DNA from: Galdieria partita
Taxonomy: Eukaryota > Rhodophyta > Bangiophyceae > Galdieriales > Galdieriaceae
Length of the DNA: 64,000 nucleotides
NCBI GenBank assembly: GCA_025991245.1
Contig: BQMJ01000006.1
Coordinates: 1-64,000, forward strand
Direction of reading: 5' to 3'
Positions 1 to 13,235 of this stretch are shown here, piece after piece. How positions within the stretch are numbered: position 1 is the first letter of the stretch; every line of letters starts with the position of its first letter. The notes under the pieces are model-generated. The model searched no databases and was not told the origin of the DNA. It was given only the letters and a program-made list of their open reading frames with translations. The position numbers and the translations under genes were made by a program.

Positions 1-530
1 AATAAACCCTAAATAAACCCTAATAAACCCTAATAAACCCTAAATAAACCCTAATAAACCCTAAATAAACCCTAAATAAACCCTAATAAACCCTAAATAA
101 ACCCTAATAAACCCTAAATAAACCCTAATAAACCCTAAATAAACCCTAAATAAACCCTAAATAAACCCTAATAAACCCTAAATAAACCCTAATAAACCCT
201 AATAAACCCTAATAAACCCTAAATAACCCTAATAAACCCTAATAAACCCTAATAAACCCTAATAAACCCTAATAAACCCTAATAAACCCTAAATAAACCC
301 TAATAAACCCTAATAAACCCTAATAAACCCTAATAAACCCTAATAAACCCTAATAAACCCTAATAACCCCTAAACACTAAATAAACCCTAATAAACCCTA
401 ATAAACCCTAATAAACCCTAATAAACCCTAATAAACCCTAATAAACCCTAATAAACCCTAATAAACCCTAAATAAACCCTAAATAAACCCTAATAAACCC
501 TACTAAACCCTAATAAACCCTAAAAAACAA
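1..530. repeat. Telomere repeat array (left chromosome end)
   Basis: Back-to-back units of AATAAACCCT and AAATAAACCCT fill this stretch, so the G-rich strand reads AGGGTTTATT(T). The C-rich strand lies at the 5' end of the + strand, as expected at a left chromosome end. Ten- and eleven-base units are mixed irregularly. A few variants occur (a unit missing one A near 221, a disturbed patch near 361-380, an ACTAAACCCT unit near 502), and the array decays after about 520. The unit is longer than the plant-type TTTAGGG heptamer but contains its core. Confidence 0.95.
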
Positions 531-550
531 GTAGACCCTAATAATAAATA

Positions 551-1240
551 CTCAGTAAAACCCAAACAAGAAAGAAAAATGCCAAATTTCTCCTGTCGGC
601 CTACACATATTTTACAATTTGCTGCATTTTTTTCTCTTAGTTGTATTTTAAACGGAAGTCCCTTAATTGTATTTACCCTCTTACTTTTGTTTGTTGTCTA
701 GTATAATGAGTCACAAATTTTACTGGGTTTTTTTGGCGTCCTGGCGATTTTTCTTGCGCGATATTTTTCTCTTATATTTATAATTGAGGTATATTGCATA
801 AATTCTTGGAAGCGAATAGAGAAAGTCTATATTTTGCTTTTAACTGGTGTTTGTCCTTTTTTTGTTGAGTCGGCTTTATGTACCCAATATTGATCCTTCA
901 GTAAAACCTGAATAAGAAAGAAAAATGCCCACTCCCTTCTGCCAGCTTACACATATTTTACAATTTACTGCATTTTTTCTCACAGATGCATTTCAAACGA
1001 AAGTTGCTTAATTCTATCAAGCCTCGAACGTTTGCTTTTAGTTTAATGTAATAGTTGAAGTCACTTATTTTACAGAGTGTTTTGTGGCGACTTTTCCTGT
1101 GGGATATTTTTTCTTATATTTGTATTTGAGGAATATTGCATGAATACTTGGAAACGAAATGAGAAAGATTATATTTTACTTTTAGCTACTGATTGTCCTT
1201 CTTTTGTATAGGCATTTTTATGTCGTGTTGTGTTGATTTA
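551..1240. repeat. Diverged subtelomeric tandem repeat, two units of ~346 bp
   Basis: The sequence beginning CTCAGTAAAACCC at 551 recurs as TTCAGTAAAACCTG at 897. The two copies stay alignable over their length, with shared blocks such as AAGAAAGAAAAATGCC, CACATATTTTACAATTT and GAATATTGCAT or its near match. Divergence is substantial, so the duplication is old. A weaker third copy may lie around 1550-1900 (TTCTATCAAG, then CTTTTGGTTTTAG). No gene is visible. Confidence 0.75.
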
Positions 1241-4200
1241 AAATTTGAAGCAGTTTGCTTGATTGAAAATTTTTTTGGGATGATTGTTGCCTTGAAACTG
1301 TCGTCTTTCATTGATTTTGTTGCGGAACTATTTATATTGGATTTTTTTATTGTTTTTTACTTATTCTTGTTAGCCAGTATCCATTTTATGAAGGATCCTT
1401 TTGCTTTGTTCTGATGGATGAATGTTTCTTTTTCTATCCTGTTTGTTTCTTTCTATAGTATGTGTCTTTTATTAGAAACAGTAAAAAAATTTAAAAAAAA
1501 ACTAATTAACCCTAAAAAAATTCCTATTGTCCTGTTCCGGGTCATTCGCATTTGATGATTCATTAGGTTTTTGGAAATTTCAATTCATTGGAGGAAAAAA
1601 AACGAATTGGTTCTATCAAGACCTTTACTTTTGGTTTTAGTTCCGTAAAAATAATTGATTCTCAAACTGTGCTGCTTGTTTTGCCAGAGATCAAATGACT
1701 TGCCACGTGAGCTATTTCTGCGTATGTTTGTATTTGTTGTTTGCTACGGGTGTTTAGGTAAAATATTAGGATACTATTTTTAATTCAAAGCTCTTTTCAG
1801 TCAAGGAATTTCTCTGTTGCTTTGCAATAATTCGAAATTTTGAGCTGTTTAGAAATTGTGAGCATTTTTTTTGAATGGTTGTTTTTTGTTATTATTAGCA
1901 TCATTAATTTCGTTCTTGATTGAATCAGTTGCACAGTAAGTTAATAGTTTTTTTTCATATTATGATATTTTGCTTCGTGTTTTGTTTGTGCCGAATCTAA
2001 TTGGTGAAGTATCCTTTTGCTTTCTTATATTGGATGAATTTACCTTGAATCACCCTGTTAATATCTTCCAATAATATTTGAACTTTTGGGTAAGTATGTA
2101 TATTTAGCTTGAAAGTATACCCTAATGAAGTATTATAAAACCAAAATGACGAAAAAATGCTTGTTGCTTTCATCCTGGACATACCTAGCTTTTCAATTCA
2201 CTGAGCTTTTAGTAGTCTCAAAGTTTTAGTGGGCAGAGTGAATTGTTTATGTCCGGTTTCTTATTTATGCTTTTCTGCCAGAGAATAGTTACGTATTGTT
2301 TTAATTTTTTTGCTTTCTGTGCTACTGACCAAGTTTGGTCTCCTGTCAGCTACATCTTGTTTAGACTTTTTTTGGATTGAAAACTATAGTTAGTTTTTTA
2401 CATTCCTTCTTAAGTTCAAGTTTTATTAAGAATGCACAATGTTCTGCTACTTTTGTATCGTTTTGAGATTCTAGGTAGTTCGTTTAAATGGTATCCTTCT
2501 GATGACGTTAGTTCAAGGTGCGAGCAATGTACGCGAACAGGTCATCGCAACATTAGAACAATCTGCCACTATGTAACATTTTCTTTTCTTTGTTTTGTGC
2601 TGTCTTCATTGCTGCATCCAAGAATTACTCCTTCTTTTCGCTACTTTTCCTCCAATGAGAAAAACAACATTTTTTCTTCTGTATTTCTATGTGATATAGT
2701 TACTAAACTCCCTTTCATCAAAGGTACTGTATTTTTTTCTCTGTGAGCAGATTGCTGTAACTTTTTTACTTTGTTTCACACAGTTGAGAAATATCTGCCT
2801 GATGAGGACAGATTCATGGTACCAATGATGTAAAGAACAAGTGGTACTTAAAAATTCCTCGATATATTCTCAAGTTTTTATTTCTGTAAAGGTTTTTTCT
2901 ATGGCTTTTTTCTAAAATTGTTTTTGGTATTGTTCCTTTAGTAAACCGTATAAAGAAAGTCCTAAACTGATAATGCAAAAATTGCCTATTCCCCTTTGAT
3001 ATATTGCAAAAACTTCTCTTCAATACCGTTTTAGAATGCGAATGCAATAGAACTGAAAATGAAATGCTGAATTCTTTTTCTTTTTTTTCTAACTGTTGTC
3101 ACACTTTTTGGAATTTTTTTTTAATTTTTATGCCTTGGTGACATAGTAGCTTTTTCGTTGAATTTGTCTTTTCATGTAGGTACTACATTGTAACGATGAT
3201 GTTCTTTGTTTATTGATTTTTCTTATTAAGATCGCTGCTGTCTTCAGTGCATACATAATAATAACCTTTGAATATGGATAATTTCGAAACTTTTGTTTTA
3301 ATGTTTCGCCAAGGTCTTCATGGTTGAACCTTACCTTATTAGAATCGTTTTTAGAAATTTGTCTTATATAGCAAAATTCTAAGTATTGTTATTTTGCCAT
3401 TTTATTGCATTCTACGGTGCAATGCTATTGAAAATTTAACCATTTGGTAAGTCGTTTCTGCTTTTTGATGGTCTTGAGACACTGCTTGCTTCATTCTTTG
3501 AGTAGCCTTATTTGAAATATAGTGTCGGTATACATATTTATCAAAAAGCAAACAGTGCTTATGCTATTCTTAAATTCTCGAAAGCAATACTTTGTGTTTT
3601 GGTAAACTTTTCGAGCCACCTTGTATCTATTCTCTACAATGTCAAATTCTGAATCTCTTTGTCGGCTTGTCAGTGTGCACTCTTATGTCACAGATTTTTG
3701 TTCAATTGTTACTTTTTAAGAATGAATGAGCTAGAAGATTCAATTGTCGTTTAGGCTCTTTGTTCACATTTTAGAAAGCTCACTTGTTTGATCATTTCTC
3801 TTCTAGTACTACTGTCTGTTTTTCTTGTGTGTTTTATGTCTTATAACCCTTGAATGTGTAATGAAATTTTTCTAGGTTCTATTTCACATATGCAAAAACT
3901 GTTCGAGGTGAAAATATATTGATTTTTTCTATATGAAATTTGTTCTACTTTTCTTTTTACTAAATTTTGCATTGCCACCTACTGCTTACTCCTGAGAACA
4001 ACTAGAAGTATTGATGCCATAATGGACAAATAATGAATTGAAATTCTACAATTTTTTCACTTGGGTTGACCTCCCTAAATTCTTTCTTTTTCTATAAACT
4101 CTATTCGAGACGATATTTTTATCGCTCTTTTAATGAACTGTAGATAATTTTAGAGAAAAAGTTAAACTTTTTTTTATATGAAAAGACACGACTTGCTATT

Positions 4201-7200
4201 TTTTTCTAAAAAGCATGCGGTTTTCTCAATTCACTAGATCGTCGTAAAAGAATCTAATAGAGTATAAAATTAAGTGGTTTAGATTCGGTCACATACTTGT
4301 GAAATTGTGTCAAGATTCTTCAAGATTTTAGTGATTTTGCCAATTTATCTCGAGTGACAAAGTAATTCTTCCTTTGAAATTTTTGGAATCACCCCCACAG
4401 TTGTATTTGTATTCATGTAAGCGATATCCAATTGCTCCATTTGTTTCACTTTTATTGACTTTTTAATTTTTGGGGAGAGCTGAGCAATTTGGTTATGAAT
4501 TTGATTTATTGTGAAATCTAAATCTGGTAACTTTTTACAGCTAACGTATGGCATGGCTTGCTTCACTATAGTCGTTTTGGATATTGAAAGGCGACAGTTA
4601 TTCGGAAAGTAGAATCTTGCAACTGTTGGTTTTTACTATATAGTATCTTTTATTCGACACATTTTTTTGTAAAAAAAATTTTTGCTTTCTTATGGTAACT
4701 GCATCCATTGTGTGCTATTTTATGTTGATCGGCACAATATTATACACGAATTGTACGGTTGATACATGTGAGGAAGATAAAGCAAGCCACGCTTTTGACA
4801 TAAAAAATCCTCAAATGAATTAAACAGTTAGCAATCTCGCCACAAAAGTTCAATGTTGGTCTGTAGCAATTTGGATATTATATGCTTTATGTCAGTTTGA
4901 CTATGCTTTGATTGACAGCTTGTAGGGAAACATATCTCTCAAGAGCACCTTTCCTCCATGAGTTTGTTGTATTTTTATTCTTGTTCTTTGAAATCATCCT
5001 GTTGTTTTTGTTTCTTGCCTTCTTAAATATATAAAATTTCTTTTAAGTATTTCAATTTGACAAAAGCACTGAGACAAAAGCACTGAATTGTTTCCGACTG
5101 AGAATAAGGTAGGTTTTTCTTTGAACATGCATTTTGGACACTTCTTCTTACTATCTTTTGCATTAACGATCAATGTTCGTTGAAGAAAACAATTAGAGAT
5201 ATACTTATTCAATAAAGACAAGTAGTATATGAGAATTCTTCAACTTTCTAGAGATTCTATTTCTCTTGCTGTCTTCCTTTTCTCTATGGGTTATTTTTAA
5301 AATCGCTATCTGTATCGTTCATTTATTAGTCTATATGTGTACGAAAGAAAGAAACGTTACAAAGGTCTAATAAAAAAAGAATTATCTAGTGTCCTCTCAC
5401 ATACGTCATGCGCTTTCCTTCAATGAATTATGTTCTCGTGAAACTAATGCTATAAAGCAAAGAATTATTTAATAATTCAAATATTTTGACATACCTTGTT
5501 GCTTTCATATTGGGTAGTTTTGAAGTTTTGTTTTGTTTGTTGATCCATTCGTATCAATTCAATTTCACCTATGAAATCTTCATCCTCTAACATACTAATG
5601 CACTTGTACAGCTTTTGACTGATCATCAATTTTCTCTAGTACTTGTTTTGGTGAAACGTTCTCATTTGTTTGGAGCGAACAGAGTTCATTATTTACCTGA
5701 AATCTTGCAAAACTAAATTGGCTCCGCTTTCCGTTTTTTGCAACAGTACTATTTACCATCTACTGTATCACAGCCTTTCTCGATTCACTGACAGTGGTTT
5801 GAAGAGTACAACCTTGTTTCGTCCTATTTTTCCCTTATGTAGTTCTTTCTATCACTTAGCAATTTGGCAAAACAGGGTTTTATTTTCTTATGATCATTGT
5901 ATACTCCTTATTTCATTCTGTGAGTATCTTTGTATACTGCAATGCTACTTTGAGGATGATATACACATAAAACCAAAAGTAAGCTATACCATACATATGC
6001 CATAAAAAAGCCTTCAACTGAAATAAACAGGAAACAATGACGACTAGTTATTCCATCATGTCTACTATTCTTCCTCTTTCTATTTGCTTTATGTCTAGAT
6101 AATCTATAACTTTCAGTGGTAGCTATTAGAAGAAAGTATCACTGAGTAGCATTCTTTTTTATCGGTCATGTGGTACTTTCACTCTTTTTCTCTGCAATCA
6201 GTTTTTCTTCTTTGTTTTCTTATCTTTAAATAATTTTTTAGTTTTTTAGTATGCATTGCATAATATTTTGGTTTCTTTTTAGCTCTTTTCTCTAGAATTT
6301 TCTATTTGAAACTCTTTGTTTGGGAAGTCCAATCGAAACTCTATTTCTTCCATGATTACCATAAGAAACTTTAATAGGTTTTGCTTTTCATACTTATCTA
6401 GCGTTTAAATCGGTACTTGGCGAATAGAAATTAAATGAATGCCTTCTACTGAGGTACATATTCATTTCTACGTTTCAATAGGAAGCAAGAACAAGATTGA
6501 GACTAGCAGTCTTTGTTAACGGCTCAACTTGAAATACTGTGGTATTTGAGACACTGCAGGAGAAGCTCCACTTGTAAATATTCTAGTGTACTTGCAAACT
6601 GGCTCAAGAATTTCAAACTATGTCATGTATGCAAAAATGCACCATAGATATTTTGAATCAATCGTTGGTCTTTCCTCAACTTTTCCAGAGGACAATGGAG
6701 TATGAAAGAAGAGCTTGGTAAGTTCGACTCTTTTACTCCTCCATTTCTGTTAATTTTGACCACTACTTATTTTTATATTTACGAATAAATAGTACTCTAG
6801 CCATTTTTTAGACAGTTGGAGCTTACTCTTGGCTAATCGTGAAAAAGTTCATATGAAACAAGAAAACACAAATTAGTATATACAAACCAATTTCTACAAC
6901 TTTTTTCCACAAATATCTGCTTTAATGAAATTTCGAAAAATTTTTGAATTTTGTCGAGAATTGGCTATGTAGAACAAAACACAGCCCATGCCATGACAGC
7001 CAAAGGGCAATAGAGGAAAGTGAGGGGAAATGAATGAATGAACCCTCATGTGAACTCAAATAACTTCTTATTGGATTTCCCAACGACCCAGCTTGGATTC
7101 TAATTCTGCCTAGTAAGTAAAATCTACAATGCAACAAGTTTTTCATTTGCAACACAATCTACTAAGGTTCTATATATTATTTGCTAATATTGTTTTCACA

Positions 7201-8750
7201 GATATCACTTTCTAATTTAGTCTCTTGTAAAGAATAGAGGTTTCTTTGTAAAATTGCATTTCTTCTTGTTGAGTGTGTATGGTTTTTGAATGTGTAGTTT
7301 TTTCCAGGTACTACTTTAGGTGTTTTTTATGTTAATCTTTTTCCTCTTTCACATCACAGTGTAATTGGAAATGATTTCAGCGTTGTGTATCATAGACAAC
7401 TTTATAGTTTTAATGTATTTTATTCTGAACTTTTTGTATGGTCCGTTTTTATATGTGCTCCTAGTTGTTTTAATTCGCCACTGGGTTAAATAAAAATTCG
7501 TAAACTTTTTCTTCTCCTAGACTTCCTGTAATTTAGCAATTTGATTGTGTTTGTCCTTGTTTTGGCTAAGTAGTTTGTTTTGAGCTAATATTGTTGCTGC
7601 CAGAAATTTTTGGTTTTCCTTTTCTCTTTTAAATTGAATATTCTATGGGAAACTCTCACAAGTACATGTTGTCTTCAATAAGTTTCTTTGTTAAATAAAG
7701 CTTCTCATGTCAATTGTCTTGCATCTCTACTTATTGTTTTGATCGATATTGGGTTGTTTGAAACTTTTCCTTAAAACTGTGGTCTTAGAAGAATTTTTGT
7801 ACAGTTGTTCTTCATAATAAATTTTTTCTTATGAAGCGATACGAGAACTTTCTTTTTTGGCGTTGGGTGATAGCTCTATTGCATTGGCCCCAGCTCTGTC
7901 CAATTATGAATAATTCTGATTGGCTGATTGGTAAAACTTGAATGGACAATTCTAGTCTTTATCTTGTTTTAAGAATTTGCGTTGATTCTTTGAAGTCTCT
8001 CTGTTTACCCCTTTGTGACTCAAAATGGCTAAACCTTGAGTCTCTCGCCTCTCCTGAATTGGTTCAAAGCATATGCAAATTGCCAAGATTCGATTTCTTA
8101 GATATTGTCAATTGTATTTTTCTTCTATAATGGTCTTTTTTGGTACTGTGTATTGCAGTTGGTGCTTGTCTTTCTTTCTTGGCTAAAAGTCTTTCTCGTT
8201 CGTATATAAATGACAAGGTAATTTGTCTATAAAAGAAATTTCGTGTAGTGTACATTTTTTATTATCAATTGAATAGAAAAAATTCATTGACTTTCAGACA
8301 TTTTCATCATTATGACAATCCAAATGTTGGCTAGAGTTCTTCTTGTATAATTAACTAGTCACGAAATTCAGCGTGTATTCATTCACGGAAGCTAGACTTC
8401 TACGAAAATAAAATTTTGGCAACCGTACCCACCAGTATGAAGATAGATCGTTCAAGTAAACAGGGCATCAAGAATCAAATATTCATGTCTTCCTCAATTT
8501 TGCTTTGTAACGTAGGAAGATCCTAGAATATCTTGCGCATATATAGGAATGTTGTTCAGTAGAGTAATTTAATATGCTGAAAGAATCGCTGTCTAAAATG
8601 AGCAATGTATTTATAAATTCGTGGATAGTTGTCAATTGGTATACTTTGTGCTTGTCAGGCTGTTTATAGAATGGTACGTTGCATAGCTGGTTGTGATTTC
8701 CCAATAGAAAGACAGGGCTATTTAAATGCCAACAGTAATATTATTCAAAC
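1241..8750. other. T-rich subtelomeric DNA, no supported gene
   Basis: About 7.5 kb in which the + strand is strongly T-rich and full of short pyrimidine runs. Open frames here are short (about 110 codons or less), low in complexity and unlike any family I recognise. Diverged repeats are visible. A block near 4716-4830 resembles one near 5940-6050. Segments near 1380 and 2003 share a CCTTTTGCTTT core followed by GGATGAAT. I see no RNA gene. Confidence 0.6.
3600..3840 (+). repeat. Diverged dispersed subtelomeric repeat, copy 1
   Basis: This stretch aligns in the same orientation with about 12180-12390. Shared landmarks in order are TTTGTCGGCTT, a CACTCTTAT-like block, TTGTTCAATT, TTTTTAAGAA, ATTAGAAAGC or its near match, and ACTACTGTCT. 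It shows that the T-rich subtelomeric material was copied to the far side of the A-rich block. Divergence is clear, so the copy is not recent. Confidence 0.65.
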
Positions 8751-9119
8751 AATATCCTTTCCAAAACTGTGTCTCACAAACTGTCAACTGCTGAGTATTT
8801 ATAGACTTGAGCACAAAAGACTACGGTAGCTATTCCAAACATACACTATGCCGACGAGTTGCGAAGCCTTTCTTTTGTGAAAGTTTTTCCCATCAGACAC
8901 TCTTTTTCTTCCAAGTCTTGTTTCGAATTTGCATCCTTCAAGTGACCTCGTCAAGTAAGATTAGCAAGCAACGACGTAAAGATGCTTCAAAGTGGGTGTA
9001 CAAACTCTGTTCACGTCCGTTTTCGAAACAGCAACTCACAGTTGAACTGCGCAGTTCAGTCGCCACGAGACAACCTCCCCTCTCCACTTGGACAATAGAT
9101 TCTCAATAGACAAAAACTG

Positions 9120-9790
9120 ACAGTGACAAGAATCGTTTTTGTGAAGAACCAAAGAGAATCAACTCAGACTATACTCCGAATGTTACAAACGATCTTGGTA
9201 ATTGTTCCACAAGAGACAGTCCTCATCTTTTGTTCACAGGACAACAATTAGTAGTACAATACAAATGGAAAAACCAAGTTACATTGGAAGACTAGAGTGG
9301 GACAAGGATTCAAGGTCAAAGACTATTTGGAGCCTTTGTGCCGACTGGTTCCCCACTACTCCGCAGGGTCAATGTCTTCAAACAGACCAGAAACTAAAGA
9401 TCAACAAATTCTCTAACAGAACTACGTTGCATTCGACATGAAGTTGGAAGCAACTTTGAGGTTCAAGCCAAGTCGTTGACAGGAAACGACCAAAACAAAC
9501 TGGGCCTTGGTTGGTATTTCAAAAAGTGCAAAGTCATAAAACTTCAAAGTTTTTTTCGTACTAAAAAGTTCTCCTCTATATTCAACTAACTTACATTTTC
9601 ATAAAAAGGAACAATTTTATCCACTTCAAAACAGGTGGTAACAAAGCAACTACAGCCACAGTTGAGCAAAACAATCACAAAGAAAGATTGGGCAAAGTGA
9701 CGTTGAAGAGCTCTTCGAGTACCGTCAAAAGTGCACACGCCATATAGTTTCATATGTACCTAGTGAAAACTTTCCAAGGGAACCTTCCAC
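9120..9790 (+). repeat. Diverged A-rich repeat, copy A
   Basis: This segment shares an ordered set of words with about 11215-11640 and 13900-14480: GAATCAACTCAGA then a GAATGTTACAAA-like block, CCAAGTTACA, GGGACAAGGATTCAA or its near match, TTTGGAGCCT, and near the end CCATATAGTTTC. It is interrupted by many small changes. It may be a degenerate element or a segmental subtelomeric duplication. No open frame spans it. Confidence 0.55.
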
Positions 9791-11214
9791 TCAAAGGTTT
9801 ACCTAGAATACTATTGATTCTCTAACGTTGCATTATTTGAAGAGAACCGTTGTGTTAGAATGAGTGTCGTCATACCCCTGAGAGTAAAGCCCGCCATTGT
9901 ATAGTGAGATAAACTCACCTTTGTTATTTACCTTGGAGATTTACTGGCTTCAAGTTGATTTGGAGAACATTGAGCTCTAGTCGATAGGAATCATTTCAAA
10001 AAAGTATAATCTGCCACTTTCAACAAGAAGAGCGTGTTTCCCATAACTTGGAACGATTTAGTGTGTAGTCGCCAAGTTGTCATAGAGAAATTTCGGCAAG
10101 TAGAGTGAACACTTGTGCTGATCAATGTCTAGCTGAGCTGTTTGCAACTTGGAGGACTGTGAATTTTGTGTTACCAGTAACAAGGACTTTTTAGACTTTT
10201 GCAGATGTGAGTTTATACAATCTGGTCGAGTGTTTCAATTATCAACAAAACGTGATTCAAGTAAACATTGGAAGTGACACATGTATATAATTTGTATTTT
10301 GCCTACAAGTCAAGTTTCTCAAACAGCTTGAATATATAGACCAAGTGTCGCATATTCTATTTTGTATAATTGTATTGCGAAAATAAAGAATCATTGTTGA
10401 CTCTTTCTATTTTGTGAGTTCTACATATGAAAACTCTCCATAATAGCATAGCTTCATGACTCATATAATAAGTATCATTGCAAGAACCTTGCCTTGTTTG
10501 TCCCTTCACAACAACAGTCAAAAACAAAGACCCTCGAGCCACTTCCTCCTATGCATCTAAAACACCGCAAAGTTTCAAACAGTCTATGTTTCACAAAATT
10601 CAACAATAAAACACGGAAAATTCTGCAAACACTAGAGCACTCCAAAGTTGGAGAAAGATAGCCAAATTGTCAACATAGCTTCCCAAGACAAAGAATTGCC
10701 TACACTAGTAAACCCAACAGAGAAAAGCAAAGAGGCAAGAAGGAAGCAACTCAGTCATAAACTCTTCAACTATACCCAGAATACTTCAACACGTTATGAA
10801 GCAAGTACCGGGACTGACTCTCGATTCTGGTTCCCTCAGAGTTTCTCTGATAAAAAACACAGACGCATCTACAATAGTTATATCAAAACCCTACTCATGA
10901 AAACTTTCAAAGTTGGCTATTATCCACATTTATTCTAAAACGCAACGCCAAAAACTCAAACTTAGAAAAATATCTGTTGTACAATTTTGAAACATATCAA
11001 CTGGTCAAGCACTCAAACTGTCATAAAGCTTTATTTTATTCTCTGTCAACTAGCTCACATATCGCAACTGTCGTGATTTCTTCAAGTCGGTCAACAGAAG
11101 GTTGAAAGCTGCCATTATCACACCGCCTGTTCCAATCAAAGCGATCCGCTTATGTCTCCTCTTTAGTTGGATAAGAGACTTTAAATGGTCATAAACTCAC
11201 AAATAAAGGAACTG

Positions 11215-11640
11215 GTTGTTTGAAGAATACAAGAATCAACTCAGAATGTACTTCGAGTGCTACAAAAGACCTTGATGAGTGTGCCACAAAAGAAGACTCA
11301 CAACAACAATTCACAAGACTTTGTAGTATACTTGGACTTGAAAGACCAAGTTACACTACAAGACTGTATAGGGAACAGGGGTTCAAATTTAAAAAACAAT
11401 TGGGAACTTTTTATACCGACTTTTCTTTTTATAGTACTCTATATAGTAAAAACGCCTTTAAACTTAACAGAAAATAAAGAGCAACAGTTTTCAACAAGGA
11501 TCCAAGTTGAGGTACGTTCATCGTGAACTTGGACTAAAGACAAAATACTTTTCAAGCTCTATGGAACTCAAGTTTCAAGTCACTGAAAGTTTACGACCAA
11601 TACTAGCAGGTCTTGGATGGCAAAGTTTGGTCTCGACGAG
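11215..11640 (+). repeat. Diverged A-rich repeat, copy B
   Basis: Homologous in word order to copy A. It contains AGAATCAACTCAGAATG, then GTGCTACAAAAGACC, CACAACAACAATT, GACCAAGTTACACT and GGTTCAAATTT. Two overlapping short frames of 85-89 codons cross it but are not conserved against the other copies, so I treat it as repeat DNA and not as a gene. Confidence 0.5.
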
Positions 11641-12179
11641 TTTCACGTTGAAACCCACTGTTTGATGCTTTAGGCAGTCGAAATTCATCGTTTGCTTTGA
11701 GGCAGTATCATTTCATTGAAGCGGAATTATTTTACTTTGTTCACTAAATCTTGATTCTTTACACATCACAGTGCTACTCTCCAACACAATGAATTGAGTA
11801 AAAACGTAGCTTCTTTTGTGCTTCTATTCTATACTTGAATTGTTCTTGTGATTCAAAATTCATCTCTCTATGGTTGCAATTCTACTATATTTGTATCCAT
11901 TTAGGCAATTCTGTCGGACGAATTTGAGTCGAAACCCAATTCTTATTTATAAGGATGTTTCAAATCCATTTTACATAGTAAAACGTTTTCAATTGTCGAT
12001 TGCCAAATTCATTCAAATTGAATCATTTCTGTAAGCTCGAAGTATACTATAGTTATTTCCAGTTGATGACACAAAAATGGCTATTATGAAGATTATGATG
12101 GCTATTACACTGGTAGTCTTCTTGAATTTCCCAAAAATCAGCTTTGCGTTTTTGTAGAAAGTTTTTGAGTCTCTTTTTA

Positions 12180-12390
12180 TCTATTCTCAACAGGGTTGAA
12201 CTTAGAATCACTTTGTCGGCTTCTCAATATGTACTCTTATAACTTTCTTGTTCAATTTTTATTTTTTAAGAAAAATTGAATTGAGAGAATCATTCGTCAG
12301 GTAGGCTTCTTTGCTCATATATTAGAAAGCAGTTAATTTTTTGTTCCTGTATTTTCTATTACTACTGTCTTTCTCCCTTCTGTGTTTAGA
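12180..12390 (+). repeat. Diverged dispersed subtelomeric repeat, copy 2
   Basis: Partner of the repeat at 3600-3840 in the same orientation. It sits in a T-rich island (about 11.7-12.6 kb) between two A-rich stretches, which suggests that blocks of opposite skew were shuffled in this subtelomere. Confidence 0.6.
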
Positions 12391-12825
12391 CATAAAGTTG
12401 GACTATCGGTTGAATCCAATTGTTACTTAGTGGCTTCTCCTTGTGCAGTATACTGTATGAGTATCTCTACTGTGCAGTTTCTGGCTTTTCCGTTGCTATG
12501 TTTTGCAACTTTTCACTATTCGAGGAATACAAATGAATCTATTCTCTTTCTGTTGTATACTCTCTTACACACTGCTAAAGTTTCAAAGTTTTGCTAAAAA
12601 AATTTTAAGACGAGAAATGTTTCAATGACACGTGAAATAGAATGAAAAAATAACAGTTAAATGTTTACCTTTTGAGTATACAAAGTCCTAAAAATCAACA
12701 ACTTTCTTTAGAATTCTTGATCTTCCGAGCAAAATTTACCAATCAATAGAATAATTCAGGAAATTCTCTTTGAGTAGTAACTGATTGAAAGAGTTATATT
12801 TCCCTTTCCTTCACCATGCACATTT

Positions 12826-13235
12826 CTTTGCAAACAATCTATAGATATCGTCAATATCGATAAAAGAACTGAAATGAAAAGATAGAGCATGTGTAATTTA
12901 CCAAACTCAATGAATCGAGTTTGAAATTCGGATTCAAATCACTTCCCAAAGGAGCCTTACAATATGGGTATGACCTCTAAATTTGATATATACTTGAACA
13001 ATCTTTTTATTTCATCTCATTCATTGAAACCTTTGCAAACAATCTATAGATATCGTCAATATCGATAAAAGAACTGAAATGAAAAGATAGAGCATGTGTA
13101 ATTTACCAAACTCAATGAATCGAGTTTGAAATTCGGATTCAAATCACTTCCCAAAGGAGCCTTACAATATGGGTATGACCTCTAAATTTGATATATACTT
13201 GAACAATCTTTTTATTTCATCTCATTCATTGAAAC
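12826..13235. repeat. Perfect 205-bp tandem duplication
   Basis: The unit running from CTTTGCAAACAATC to CATTGAAAC occurs at 12826-13030 and again immediately at 13031-13235. I see no difference between the copies. The sequence after the second copy begins CTTTA, so a CTTT tetranucleotide sits at both edges, as expected for a slippage or end-joining duplication. Perfect identity means it is very recent compared with the other repeats here. No gene is inside. Confidence 0.9.

Larger units (their letters stand above)
8800..11700. other. A-rich subtelomeric DNA, no supported gene
   Basis: The strand composition flips near 8.7 kb: from here to about 11.7 kb the + strand is A-rich. Open frames (longest about 100 codons) are rich in Gln, Thr, Ser and Lys as expected from composition, and none matches a family I know. 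Two copies of a diverged repeat lie inside and are listed separately. Confidence 0.55.

Noticed and set aside
2432-2746. Open frame of about 104 codons in the T-rich subtelomere
   Set aside because: Low-complexity, Phe/Ser/Leu-rich as expected from T-rich DNA; no family resemblance and no second copy that keeps the frame.
5670-6005. Open frame of about 111 codons in the T-rich subtelomere
   Set aside because: Composition-driven, no recognisable domain, and the related repeat copies do not keep the frame.
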